NCBI GenBank assembly: GCA_039720395.1 | Contig: CM077828.1 | Span: 23,478,717 to 23,542,716, forward strand | Direction of reading: 5' to 3' | Origin: Liquidambar formosana | Taxonomy: Eukaryota > Streptophyta > Magnoliopsida > Saxifragales > Altingiaceae | Length of the DNA stretch: 64,000 nt | Made by a program: the position numbers and the translations under genes | Notes under the pieces: generated by a model | The model's input: the letters and a program-made list of their open reading frames with translations, nothing else | The model's database searches: none | Told to the model about the DNA's origin: nothing | In this document: in pieces, positions 33,295 through 47,200 of the stretch | Numbering within the stretch: position 1 is the first letter of the stretch | How the letters are laid out: each line of letters begins with the position of its first letter

Positions 33295-36200
33295 CAAGAT
33301 CAACATACACAATTTTTTATACAAATTCTTACTAAATTTTTAAATAACCTATCTCCAATTCATATTTTGTAAAGCCCACCATTGGATTAGATAATCTTTC
33401 CACATAGCTGCTTCATCCAAAAATGTGACATAGGACATACACGTAAAAAATCAAGTTGATCCGAGACTTGTTGCCATTCGATCCAAAAACTTATCTTTTT
33501 AATCACTAAAAATCTCACATTTATGGATGAAGCGGCTCTTATTCTCAGATTTTTTGCATGCATGACCTATGTGGGAAGATTATCTAATCCAATGGTGGGT
33601 TTCGCAAAATATTAATTGGAAATAAGTTATCTAAAAACTTATGTCAAAATGTGTAAAAAATTGTGTATGTTATCCTAACCCTATATAGATATGTATAGGC
33701 GGAATTACAGATAGGTCCGGCTACAGGCAAACAATTAGAGTTGGTAGTCATTCTTAGTTAAGTTAGTAGTCATTTACTAGTAAGTTAGTAATCATTTGTT
33801 TTGAACGGTAATTGCTCGCCCATAGCCGGACCCATCTGTAATTTCCCTATATATATAAGAACGAAAAATTAATAACTGACATCATAAGAATTAAAAATCA
33901 CAGTTTTATTAAAAAAAATTTACTCTTGAATTATATCATCTTGGTTGATTGATTGAGTAATTGATGAAAGAAGCTTATGATGGTGAAGGTGAAGACGTTA
34001 ACTCTTTCTTTTTCTTTTTTCTTTTTTTAAATGAAATTATAGGCACTCGGGTAGTGTCATACATCTACTATTCAATTTTTCTGATGCATTAATTTGATAG
34101 ACAGAACAATAGTGCATATATTGAAATTTTCAGTAATGTTAAATATAACATGAAGTATATCCTACCAATTTATTTTTCCTGATGTATGTTTTTTCAGTTA
34201 GTTCTGATTTTGATAATAATTCTATTGAATTTTTTAAGAAATGGTTTTGCATATTGCAATGTATCTAATTTTTGGGTATTGCAATGTATCTACAATACTA
34301 AGTCAAAATGCAAAAACTGGATTGTATTGGAGCCCACCAGCTCCATGACTGAGATTGATACTTAAAAACCATGTGTTGAGTTTGATTACTTTTCCTAATA
34401 AACGAAGTCAAGGTGGACAAGCTGAGGTAGAAGTTGCAAGTCCAAACATAAATTAGTGCAACATAAATCAAATAGACAAGATAAATATTCCGGGAAGAGT
34501 AAGAACTTGAATGGTAATTCAATCATTAAAGGTTTCACACCTCCCCCTCGGTAAACTGGAACAATGTGGTCTGCATGCCATGCATTGCCTTCAGTCGGGT
34601 CATTGACAAGCTTGTCAAGCCTGTGAGAAGTCAAACAGTACAGTGGTTAGGGTTTCGGACAAATGCCATTTGGAAAGTATCAATATCAATCTACATGTCT
34701 GAAACATCTGAATCAGCAAACTAATCTCTACTGAACAAAAAAAAAAAACACTATTCTTCGCTAAAAGTTTCATGGAGTGTCCAATCCATGATATGGTCCC
34801 ATGTTTAACACAACTTCTTATAAATGACAAGTGTCCTCAGTAACATGGTTACATATTTATTGATTATTTACCAACAATGTGTACATTTTACATGCATGAC
34901 AAAGAATATATCAACAACATTTATGTACGTAGACACAAGTAACACAACACAGTTTTCTACTTTGTGCATAATATTGCAAACTTTAGCGTCATTCTATAGC
35001 AATTGAAAAGAAGACACCAGAGAATAATCTACCATGTTACTGTTGATCAAATAGACTTACAATTTCTTCCTCCTTGCCACTTTTGGTGCCACTTTCTCAA
35101 TATAATCCTGTCTCCTTGGCAATGATAAAGGTTTTAGATGCTTCACAAGTTTATGGCAGTCTAAGTGGCAATTTGTGCAAACACCATGTTCTAATTGAAA
35201 AAGTTCCTGGAAATCTTGAGAATGTTACTTGCACATACAATTAGTAAACAACATGGACCAAGAGACAAATATTGTCTAAAGCACTTGAAATTTCCAATTG
35301 AAAAAATTCCCATGAATGTGAGCAATATCTAATGCAAGACCACAAAAGTTCAACTTAATTGTAAACAAACATACATATATGATAAATGTTCTAACCTGAC
35401 GAAGGAATCTGTTACTAATTCTTATCCGATATTCTTCATAGCATCCAAAATTACAGAAAAGATCCTCAAAAAATTCAGGTGTCTTGGCATTGTCGGTCCT
35501 GAAAGTTAAGAAGATGATTGGAATCCACTACAGATGGCTATAGCAAGAGATCATTCATCTGGACTAACCTGCATGGTGTTTGACAGAGTTTACAGAGTGG
35601 TTCATCAGTCAAAGTCCAACCCTGAGTGTATTCTTTCTCCTTTTTGCCATAGCCACCACAGAGATGGACTTTCTTCCACACGGCATGTGAAGGTAAAGAA
35701 TGGTTTATCTCATATAATGGTGTATTCCGTCGGTTGCTTCCACCCCTTAGCAGTCCCTGTTAATAATAGTTATAAAATTGTTAGCTAAACCAAACTTTCA
35801 AAAAACATCACTGACAGAGATATCCAGGGAAGAATCAGTGTTCTAGTTCACACCTCACTATTGTGGTTAATGTTTTCATTCAAGTAGCACAGCTCAACAG
35901 TCAAAGGAAGTTGCAAAGGCTTTCGAAGCAATTTTCTTCGCTCAATGGGCCTTAGATTCTTCCACTGATCAATGAATGCCAAAATAGCATGCCTAAATGC
36001 TGGGTTTTCCCTAACAAACTTGAAAGCTGTTTTCCTGTTATTGTCAGCATCAGGAGCATTCAGTGACTCAATTTCCTCTGGTCTAAAATTCTCAAAAAGT
36101 GGTCTTGGTCTTGAATCAGTCCCAGGAATGCAAGAATATAAGTGGATCCTTCCTGTGTATTGGCTCACCTGAAAAGAGGTTACAAACAATTATGATCAAA

Positions 36201-39200
36201 TTAAAGCCCAGCTGATTGCTTCATAGATTCAGATGATTTTTCCCCAAAAGTAACAAGCCTTGCTCTTCCAAAAGAATGTTTCATCACAAAAATGCAAAAT
36301 TTCAGAAGGGTCTAATGGTAAGTTTCCAATAACAGCTGCATGCCACAGTAATCACATTATGATCTTCCCAAATCAATCAACTATTATAAAAGCAGAGCAC
36401 AGGATTGTAAAAGCTAGTTAGTTATGACTTATGAATTACATTCCATATCCTAAAATTTGATAGAATCTTAAGCCAAAAAATTTAAACCCATTGTCCAAAT
36501 CCCTTTCAAAATAATCAAACAATTTCACATTTGAAGGTTGGGATTAGCATTTAACCCGAAATCCCATCAAATTATAGGACTTGAATTGAAAAGAGGTCCC
36601 TCTCTTAAGCAATCCAATAAACACTAATTTCTTTATGCATATGGTTTTGCACAGTAAAGACAGTACGATTATACACAAAATATGAGTGATCGCAGATTGA
36701 ATTCAATCAATATACATATTGTTGGAAAGTACCACATCCCAGATCAGTTAAATATAAAATTTGACATAGCTTCAAATGCCTGTTTAGGCATCCACCTAAC
36801 AGCTTAGACATTGAAGTTGAAAACCTAACACATAAAATAAACTCCAACTCCAAAAAATGCGAGGATAATTAGTTTACAGCTTTACTACAGTGACATGCTA
36901 AACTGTGTGGCACATACACGGACACGGCACATCACAACACGACATGAGACAACTATGCCGACATAGAGAATCATGAAAAAGTAGGAGTGTAGGACATGGA
37001 CACGACATATTAATATAAATGTTATATATAATTATTTTATACACAACATATAATTTTGATTAAATTATCTAATCTATACACTAAAAATTGCCAAACTTGG
37101 GAGATGATACTCAACAGAGATAACACTTATATTCTACACTACTACTACTACTACCCTCTTATCATATGTTCAAATGTGTTCGAGAGTATCATGTACAACA
37201 TCGTGTCCAAATCAGACAGACGGACACGGGTCTTATTAGAATCGTCCCTGCTATATAGCTTCCCAACGACAGAAAATGGACATCAATTTCAATGACATCA
37301 TTTTTAGCCTTTCACATTGGGATATTGAGATAGTGAATCAAAATTTTAAAATAATTGAGCACTGATGACACCCTAAAATGGCCATAATTCACCAGCTACC
37401 AACAAATAATAACCAGGTTAATGAAAAGTTTCTAGCGATATTTTACCTCAAACCGCAAAAAATCTACTCGGTCGGAGCAACTCTCATCAGCTTCTATTTG
37501 CTGAACAGGTCTACCATCATCTATTTTTGTTGTACCAGGGTTGATTTCCTGTCCCTGCATTCTGAATCTTATAAGAACAGCCCCAATTCCACTCCACCAA
37601 GAGAGAGAGAGAAGTAAAATAATCCTGTCCGCGTTAAGGGAAAACAACTACACAAATTATACCTTTTCTTTGCTGCCTTCATCCAACCTAAATGAAGAAA
37701 CTCTACCACAACTTCCAATTTTAACTTCAAAAGCACTTCCTTCTAATTCCCCCATTGAGACACAAGCCTTCTCCACTGGTAAATCAGAAACTACATCAGC
37801 CTGTTCATCCAGCAAATTGAATACTTCAGAAAGCTAAAGAAGCAAATTCACACAAGAGAGATTATGAAAATATGAGCCAAACTTGAGCATAATGATATAA
37901 ACAATAAAGATTTTTTAAGGTAAAAGTTTTACCTTAATATTCAGATCGTCTGTTTGAGTGAGATTTCCACAAGTTTCACTCTGTTCTTCAAATTTATCAA
38001 TAACCTTTTCAGCTACTTCATTGTATACTTCAACAGGATGCATATCCTGAGCTAAGCTAGCATATGGCAATTTTACTGGCTCTGCAGTGAGTTCACCACA
38101 TACTGCATACTCTAAAATCCGATTTTCAACACTTCTATCAGTTTTACTAGACATCTCTAAACAAGAAACGCCTTCAACCTGCCAACCCAGAGAAATGAAG
38201 TTCAATCTTATGCAATGAGAGAGAGAAAGAGAGACCACACTTCACAACCAAAAAAGAAAGCTAGTAAAAGATTTCATATATATATTATATGTATATATAT
38301 ATAGATATCATGAGCATAAGGGCTCAGTATAACTCGTAACTCAGAAAAACTCATTAAAACTCAGACTGAACTAGGGTTGACTCTACATAAGGGCTCAGAT
38401 TATGCCATTAAAATTTTATTCAAATCAAGGTCAATCTGAGATTTGAACCAAGAATTACAATTCTTAAGACCCCTTGCTGATATTCATTTCCAGGTCCTTC
38501 ATTTTGTTGAGGTAAGACAGTCTTTTCCTTTTGCCTTTTAATGATGAAGTTGATGTTTTGAATATTTCTATCTCTTCACACGGGAAAATGTTCTGTACTA
38601 AACCTGATCATTAATTTCTGGAAACTCATTATCTCCAGCTTATCAATCCTGTGTCGCTTCTTTCTCATTGGTTTAAGTGCCTTCTATTGATTTAATTGTT
38701 ATCTCTTGCTTAGCACAAAGAAATGAGAGCATTGAAAATTTTGCTTGTGATTTGGTGTATTTCTTGAGTGGGAAATAAAGTGAAAAATGTATGGTACAAA
38801 TGGCTGTACACATCCCTTGAGGGTCAGTTGAAAGGTACACGGCAAGGTTGGAAGCTGATTTTACCCAAACTTTGGTACAAAGTTTCAACTACCCTTTCCT
38901 TTGTCCATGAAGACTGCAGGATTTAAGTTGCCTAAATGTAAGGCAAAAGATGGCATAGTATTTGAAGCATTCTCCAGCGGATTTTGTTTTTTAATTTAAG
39001 AATAAACTAAATTATATTATAAAGAAGATGGAAAAAAAAAATTTTCAATTTGTACCCGCACTATGTAAGAAATCCACATCAAAAACAACAAGAGGCCGAT
39101 AATGGCTTCAATCTGTGAAAATCACCACAAAGAACTCAGAGAAGATAAAGATTCAAGAGCACAAAACAGAAATACTGGGTCCCCGCAGCATGAGGCAAGC

Positions 39201-42200
39201 TTTTCACGTCATTGAAAAATAGAATGCCTTTCCTAACCAAAACCCCCATAGGATAGCAAAAAGGGTTATCCTCCACAAGAGACATTTCAATACACAAGCC
39301 TAACCCAATTTCTAACCAAGAACACCCACTAAACACATGCTTGAAACCGTATCTCTGAAGGATGCATGGATTTGGCATCCAATTTACACAACACACGACT
39401 ATACGTAAAGTCCAATTTTCGAATCAAATGATCCACTGCAAGTCTCCAAGGATCTTACCTAAACTCACTAACCAAATAAAAAATGCAAATTGGCATAAAA
39501 GATTTCCACATGATCTTGGACAGAATTGACAACCCCAACCCTACCCCAATTCAAAAAATAAAACAAATAAATAAATAAAAATGAAGCATGTGCCTGAAAA
39601 AGGAAAACTGTAAGCATACACCTGTTTTTCAAACCAAAAAATAAATTATCTCCTATTTTTCCAAGCATGAATGCCAGCTATAAATATATGCAAAGCGAAA
39701 TAGGCACCCCAAATATTACATGCAAATTCACAATTAAGAATTATATGGTTAATAGACTTCATGGCTATCATTGCCCATGAACAACTATTGAGCATGTTTC
39801 ATCTTTTGATAAAATATGATCCACTGTCAGAATTTCATCCCAAATGGCTACCTTAGAGCATCTCCAAGGGGACTAACTATCTAACTCCCTTAGCTATTTT
39901 AGCTAGTCAAATCATATTTTTCCTTCTCCAAGGGGCTAGCTATTTTAACTATTATCATTTTGGCTAGCTACATTTAGCTAGCGAATGTTCGCTAGCTAAA
40001 CTATTTTTAGTTAAAAAAGTGACATTTTTCCTCTTTCTAAGCATCATTCCCTCTATCTCTCCACCAAATGATTAAAAAAAGAAATATTATCAATAAAAAT
40101 TTTGAAATAACTAAAAAATAACTAATACCCTTGGAGTACTCGCTTGGATAGCTAGTTACCTATTTTTAAAAATGTCATTTTGCTAGTTAAAGTAGCAAAA
40201 ATATAGCTGGTACCCTTGGAGATGCTCTTAGAAGGAAGAGCCTCCACTCATACTACCTTCACGAGGAAGTCCTCACCAACCAACCCAGAAATAATGCAAA
40301 TATATATATATATATATATTTCACTAAAAAAAATTTATCATCCTCTTGAACCTCAAGCTCTGTATTCAGATTTCTCCAACTTACCCTCGGTTCATACAGT
40401 AAAGAGAACATCTGACTACACAATCCATCTCTCACTTCTTAAGATTTATGCGGAAGGTTGCGAATCATACTCATGGTTCAAAGTCTCGGTCTCCGTCCCC
40501 GTCTCGTTTCGGTCTCATTCATCTCGGGCTCGCCCAACACGTCGCGTCTTGGGCGAGATGCAACTTTACACAAGAAAAACCGTTTGAAAAAATTCAAAAA
40601 AATCAAAGAAAATTCCTAAAAAATATGATGATTACATTAGAACCATCAAATAAGCAAAATAATGAACTCAATGAACATAATATGGTATAAAAACATAAAA
40701 ATAGGCGCTAGCGCACTAATATATAATGAAATAACACTATATTTATGTTTTAGATTAGAATATACACCCAAAGAGCATAAATAAATATCATATATCAATG
40801 ATGGGTAAATAACATTACCTATTATAAAGAAATTGATAAATAATTTTTTGGTAAGTAACATACCAATATAAAAGTTACTCCCATGTAGAGTGGCGATGTG
40901 GCTCAAAGTGTTGATCACCTTCTTATGGGTAATATGAAGGGGGGTTGTAAAATATATTGAACGTCAGTGCAGCAATTGGATCATGAGAGGCATCTCCACT
41001 CGAACCTTGCCCATGAACACCATAATACGGTTGGGGTGGGGGATAGGATATCTGTGTCCCACTACTGTTACTTGATGCATCATTGAAATAACCAGTAGGA
41101 CTACTAGAAATGCTGGATCCCCGATCGAGATATCCATAGCCAGCGCCAGTGCTGGTATTCGCATATGTTCCATACCCATGCCCTTGTCCATGATCACCTC
41201 GATCATAGTAACCACCGGTACTAGTGCTTGTAGATGTATCAAAGACTGGTGGACCGCATGGTGGTGGTGCATAACTATCAGCCTCTGGCATAGTAGGCAC
41301 TCGACGGCCCCTACAACTACAAAAAAGGAAACCAAAAAAAATCAAGTACTCGGAAAAAAATAATTTTGCAAATAAATTATGCATATTTATAAGTGCATGA
41401 TGATTACAAAAATGTTCAACAAATTTCTAATTTAAAAAATCAGTATTTTTGAAATTAAGAAAAAAATTTCATTTATTAAAAAGATTTACCATTTATTAAA
41501 AAATCAGTATTTTTGTATTTTTTTTTAAAAATCTGTATTTTATGAAAAAGAGTTAGCATTTACAAAAAAAAAAAATTCAAATTTATAAGTTCCAAATAAT
41601 TTATGCTTAATTATGAGTTCATGATGATTAAAAAAAAGTGTAACAATTTTCTAAATTTAAAAATTAAGATTTTCGTAATTTTTTATCATTTATTAAAAAG
41701 ATTTACCATTTATTAAAAAAAAATTCACACTTATAAATGTATGATACATGATATGGGAAAAAAAGCTAAGACTATAGGTATTCAATAGCATTTAAAAAAA
41801 ACAAAAGAAAAAAATGAAAAAAAGAAACCAAAAAAAATCCCAACCCACTTTAAAAATGTCTTACTCCCCAGCACTTATAAAAAAACATAACAAAAAAAAT
41901 AAATAAATAATAAAAAAGGAAATATATCCTTATAAGTCGGTGGGTCTCGACTCTCGACCAGTCAACCCAAAGCCCCAAAGGCACTGCAATTGCGAGGGCG
42001 AGAGAGGAGAGAAAGAGTGACGCGATGGAGAACCAGAGCTCCACCGCCGACCGCCGATCGTCGACCTGCCTAATCCGCTGCTTCTCCTGGCCACCGCTAC
42101 CGCCGTCCTCAGCTACCGCTGCAACTATCGCCGACCACAGGCACCACTACCGCTGCTGCTCTCGCTGCCAGCCACCAGAGACACCCACAACAACACCACA

Positions 42201-44170
42201 GGATCTGGATTCCACTGACAGAGACAACGACACCCACCAGCTATACTCAGAATGAGAATGGAGAACAAAGAGAGAGAAAGGGGAAGATTGAGCTCGTTGG
42301 GAGAGAAATCAGGTAGGCTGTATACTTTAGTCGTAGGCATAGGTTCATAATTTTCTCCATTTCAAACAGCTTTCTATAAGATCACATGGGCAAAAAGATG
42401 CTCTCGTACGAATTGGATGAAATCTCGTTCGATTCATCCCGAGATTTTGATTTCTCGCTCGTCTCGTTTCGTCTTGTCTGAGATCTCGACATTCTCGACC
42501 GAGAAGTGCTCATCCGACGTATATGCTTGTAACGGCCCTAGCTCTCGTATCGGAGGGCGGCGAGACCGGATTGTCTCGGTGAGATCTCGGCTGAGACAAC
42601 CGAAACTTCGAACCCTAATTATCATACTACACTGCTCATCTGCTCTTTCATATAATCACAAACCCCAACCAACACATAAACCACAAAACCATAAAGATTC
42701 AGAAAATGGGCACATTTAGGAATTCTCGCTGCACAAAAGATCCTTCCAGAAGCTAATCACATCCTCACTACGTCTTCATCAAAAAAAAAAAAAAAAAATC
42801 ACATCCTCACTACCTACTATGTATTGATCCCCCTACCAAATAGTGCTTTTTGCTTCATAATACCCTTCCAAAAGCAGGGGCGGAGGGAGGGAGTGCCAGG
42901 AGGGGCAGTTGACCCCCCTCACTCATTGGAATTTTTTTTTTTTAGTATACATATTTGCTTATATTTTTAAATATGCCCCCTCTAAAATATATTTTTGTCC
43001 CTCTAAAATATATTTTTGACCCCTTTGATTTTATAATTGACCCCCCTACTCTTCTCTCTTTCCTTTTTTTCCCCTTTATATAAATGGCTCTTAGTCTCTT
43101 ACCCATGTTTTACTCAAGTTATGTCTCCTGTCCTTGGGCTATGTCCCTTTTTGGTTTAATACATACATTATTTTATCAAATATATATACAACTTCCAATG
43201 CGGATATTGATATAAGTTATATCAGCACATGCTTACCTGATCATCATCATCATTTATATATATATATATATATTATTAATGAATATTTAAGTTTTTGTGT
43301 TAATTATTAAGTTCAAACAATTTTCTTTGTTCTTGTTAATTTTTATTATATAAAGAAGGCTACTTCAAATGATTATTTAATTTATAGAGTTAGAGAGAAA
43401 AAAATTAAACAGTTACATCCAAACAAAGTCGCCCCCCCCCCCCCCCCCCCCCCGGGATAAATTCCTAGATCCGCCACTGTCCAAAAGTAGCAACCATGAG
43501 GGCACATATCACCGCATCAATTGGGAAAGAAATGCAAAAAATGTAATTACTCCTGTGGCATCCCTTCTTTGCACACAGCTGTGTACATTAAGGTAACAAT
43601 TCTTTTTTTTCTTTTTTGCCCCGCACCTGGGGGGGGGGGGAGGGGGGAGGAGGAAAAAATTGCCACCAAATTTTTACTCCAATCATCGGGCATGACAGGA
43701 TTACAAGTTAATATGATGACTTTCACAAATTGGATTACTCCAGTTAGCATTTCTAAAAAGGATTACCTAGTATTTGGTTTCTTTAGTTTCATCTATTGAA
43801 ACTACAAAAGGTATACCTATTTTTTTCCTCTGCTCTTAAGTGGTATAAATTGACAAAGCAAAGCCTTATCCCAATTATTTGGCACTGGCTTTACAGATCC
43901 AAGTATGATCCATCAACATTTAAGATAATTTTTTAAATCATCTGTCAACTTGATACTGAATGTCAAATTCCTCGTAGGTCAGTTGGTAGCAGGGAAAGGG
44001 GCCTGTCATGAACCTTGGCCAATATCAGTTGGTGGGTAGAAGGCAAAGCTGTCCTAACGGTGACATAGTTCATATTTAATGCAAAAAAGGAGTAAAAGGA
44101 TCACACTACCACAATATAAAATAAATAAAAAACATATATTATGACATTACAATAAGCTCAACTTTAAAAT

Positions 44171-44215
<45 letters not shown>

Positions 44216-47200
44216 AAAAATAAAATAAAAACCTTAAGTTGTGTATGGTACCATCGTTTTGGGTTTTTGGAACTGGAGTACGGATTGAATAAAAAGACCA
44301 AAAAAATAAATAAATAATTACCGCGATCTCTTGTACTGCGTCATACTTTCCATCTGTCGTAGATGAAACAAGGTGAAGACTCTTGTTCATATTTTGCCAA
44401 TGGGACTCGTCCAAAGTATCCTGCAATAAGATGAAACAAAATTGTGAATCTGTAAATATATCTGTTTAAGATATTTCAAATATATATTTATAAAAGAAAA
44501 TTAAGCACCTTAGCACAGAAGATGTATATGTTGACCGCACTGGTTTGCCCTCGCCTATGAGCTCTATCCTCAGCCTTGAAAATAAGTCATAACACAAGTT
44601 TTTAAGATAACAGAAGTTTGGAAAATTAACAAACACACACATTACAAGCTTAAGAAAATTAAAATACACATGTATGTGTGTATCTTTCCCTCCCAAAAGG
44701 AAAGGGACAATGTGAAATATATAGTTTTTCAGATATATGACTACTTACTACCTCATTATTCCATCTTTCAAACTCGAGGACAAGTTTTTTTCTAGAGCGG
44801 GAGTCCTGATGTGGCAGAATTAGTTGCTGTCCAGCAGCTTCCAGCAAGTCATATTACTTGAATTTTGTTTTCTAGTTGTATTAACATGTAGTAGAAGCTT
44901 CAATAGTTAGTTACTAGTCAGTTTGAGTTAGTTAGAGACTTAGAGGTTAGTTACAGCATTGGAGGCCTATAAATAGCCAATTAAAGTTAGTTGTATTCAG
45001 TTTTTTATTGATTTAGAATTTATAGAGACTTGTAATTTGATAACTAATGTATGTCATGTGCAAATATTCATATTAAATTTAAAACTCTCTTTACATGTAC
45101 TGAAAAGATACAACATCAATTCCAACACAAAAGAAAACTACAAGAGAGCTGGTAGCCAATCATCAAATAGAGAAATCAAAAGCTAATCAAGCTAGTAGAG
45201 GTAAATCAAAAAACTGATCCTCCAGCTAGGAATTTAGCTAGGAATCAATTTGTTTCGACAGGATTGGTATGTTTTGGAAGCCAGGAATCCTGTGCCAATC
45301 TTTCAGATTCACTTCTGTTGTAATTTTTCATTGCTTTATTTTGTATACTTGTGTGTACGGGGGCTGCAGCCTTTCTATAAAATCAATACAATTTACTTTA
45401 TAAAAAAAAAATTAATGACAACAAATACAATTTGGCAAAGCAGGATATTCAAACTAAATCAAAAAGATTTTCACATCTGTCACCTTTTTTAACCCCTAGA
45501 TTAACCCATTTGAAAAATCAAGAAACAAATTGCAAATATAAGACCAAAGGAAATATCTCATCAATCTTCACCAATTTTATTTAATGATATAAGTGAAGAT
45601 TTGGCAGAATTGAACATATTATAGATAAATAGACCTGACGCAACCAGGACGCGGTCTTAGGCAGCTCCAGAAACACAACATTTTGGGCTGCTGAAAAATC
45701 AAGTCCAACACCACCAGCTTCTATACCAACTATTGCAATTTTGACCTGAAGAACAAGAACAACTAATCTGTTAGTACAAACCAAACTGTGAAGGAGGTCC
45801 ACCATAACCAAAACAGACTTCTCTATATGTTTTAGAGCATCTCGCCTATGGGCTATGGCCATGGAAAGAATAACTGGACATATGTACCTCTAAAGCCAGG
45901 ACTTAATATCGATATCAATTAATATATTGAGGGTCCAAAAACACAAATATATTGATTAGATCATGGGATCAGCAATATCGATATCAATTTAGAGATATGA
46001 CAGATATTATTAGTTAAACACAGAAATTTTCAGTGAGACATTGGAAAACAATGAACTAGAATCTAATAAATAATTTAGGATCAAAACATTGTAAATTAAT
46101 AAGACAAGATGTGTGTGCAGGGTACAAAAGGCATACTGTGCTTAGCAAATAAAATAAAATAAACAATTAGAACAAATTTGAATTAAGTGATATATAATAT
46201 TTATAATATTATATCTATCCATTACATACATACATACATACATATATATATATCTATATATACATACATACATATACATACATACATACATATATATATA
46301 TCCATATATACATACATACATATATATGTATGTATGTATATATGGATATATATATATGTATGTATATATAGATATATATATATGTATGTATGTATATGTA
46401 TGTATGTATATATGGATATATATATATGTATGTATGTATGTAATAAATATTATTACTACATATATAATGTATCATTAGCATTTATTACGTTGTGAAATTA
46501 CTTTAGTTATTTATTTATTTATTTACTCTTTTTTTATGATGAGGAAACCCTTTGGACAAACCACGGGCCCATACAAGACCCCACAACCTATACAGACCAG
46601 GTGAGTCCAAGGCCCATGAGAACCATAAAACCTTGTGTGGGTGGCCCCAAGGGGTTTAGCAAGAGTCGAACTCAGGACCTCTACTTCCTAAGGCGTAGTC
46701 GCTTGCCAACTGAGCTACCTTTTGGGATTAAAAAAATCACTTTAGTTATTGATGTAATACTCACCAACAAATCAATAGAACTTGCTAGAAAATGCAAGAA
46801 AATAGAGGAAAGTTGAAGGAAAATAAAGGGAAGTTCAAGTCTACTTTGATTTCTAGAGAGAAAAAGAGCTGAAAGCTCTCTTACAATCTATTACAAATCT
46901 GTTATTAGCAAAAACTGATCCAAACTAACTCTTAACAGACGTTATATAGACTAATAAGGGTTGAGAAAAGACTAAAATACCCCTAAAAACTAACTGACTG
47001 ACTATAGAATCTTTTAGTTACATCTTAAGCTTCTAGAAACAATTACACATAGGAAAGACTACTTAGAAAGCTGCTGGACAGCAGCTAAATGGCTGCAAAT
47101 CAGTTATGTTCAACAGATATATGATGTAAAACCAGATAAGAGAAATAGAGAGAGAAAGAGAAGAACAGAAGAGAGAGAGAAGAGACGAAGAGAGGGGAGA

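Larger units (their letters stand above)
40472..42620 (-). mobile_element. hAT element, 2.15 kb, with 8-bp target duplication ATCATACT
   Basis: ATCATACT flanks both ends (40464-40471 and 42621-42628). The termini are imperfect inverted repeats: GGTTCAAAGTCTCGGTCTC at the left and the complement of AGGGTTCGAAGTTTCGG at the right, with further CTCG-rich subterminal repeats. It contains a possible terminal exon at 40923-41320 and GC-rich sequence at 41990-42260, but no recognisable transposase core. It is probably a non-autonomous or decayed hAT element. Confidence 0.8.

Noticed and set aside
46187..46495. Overlapping long frames on both strands (102 and 75 codons) rich in Tyr, Ile and His
   Set aside because: They are translations of the TACA/TATA palindromic microsatellite, not proteins.
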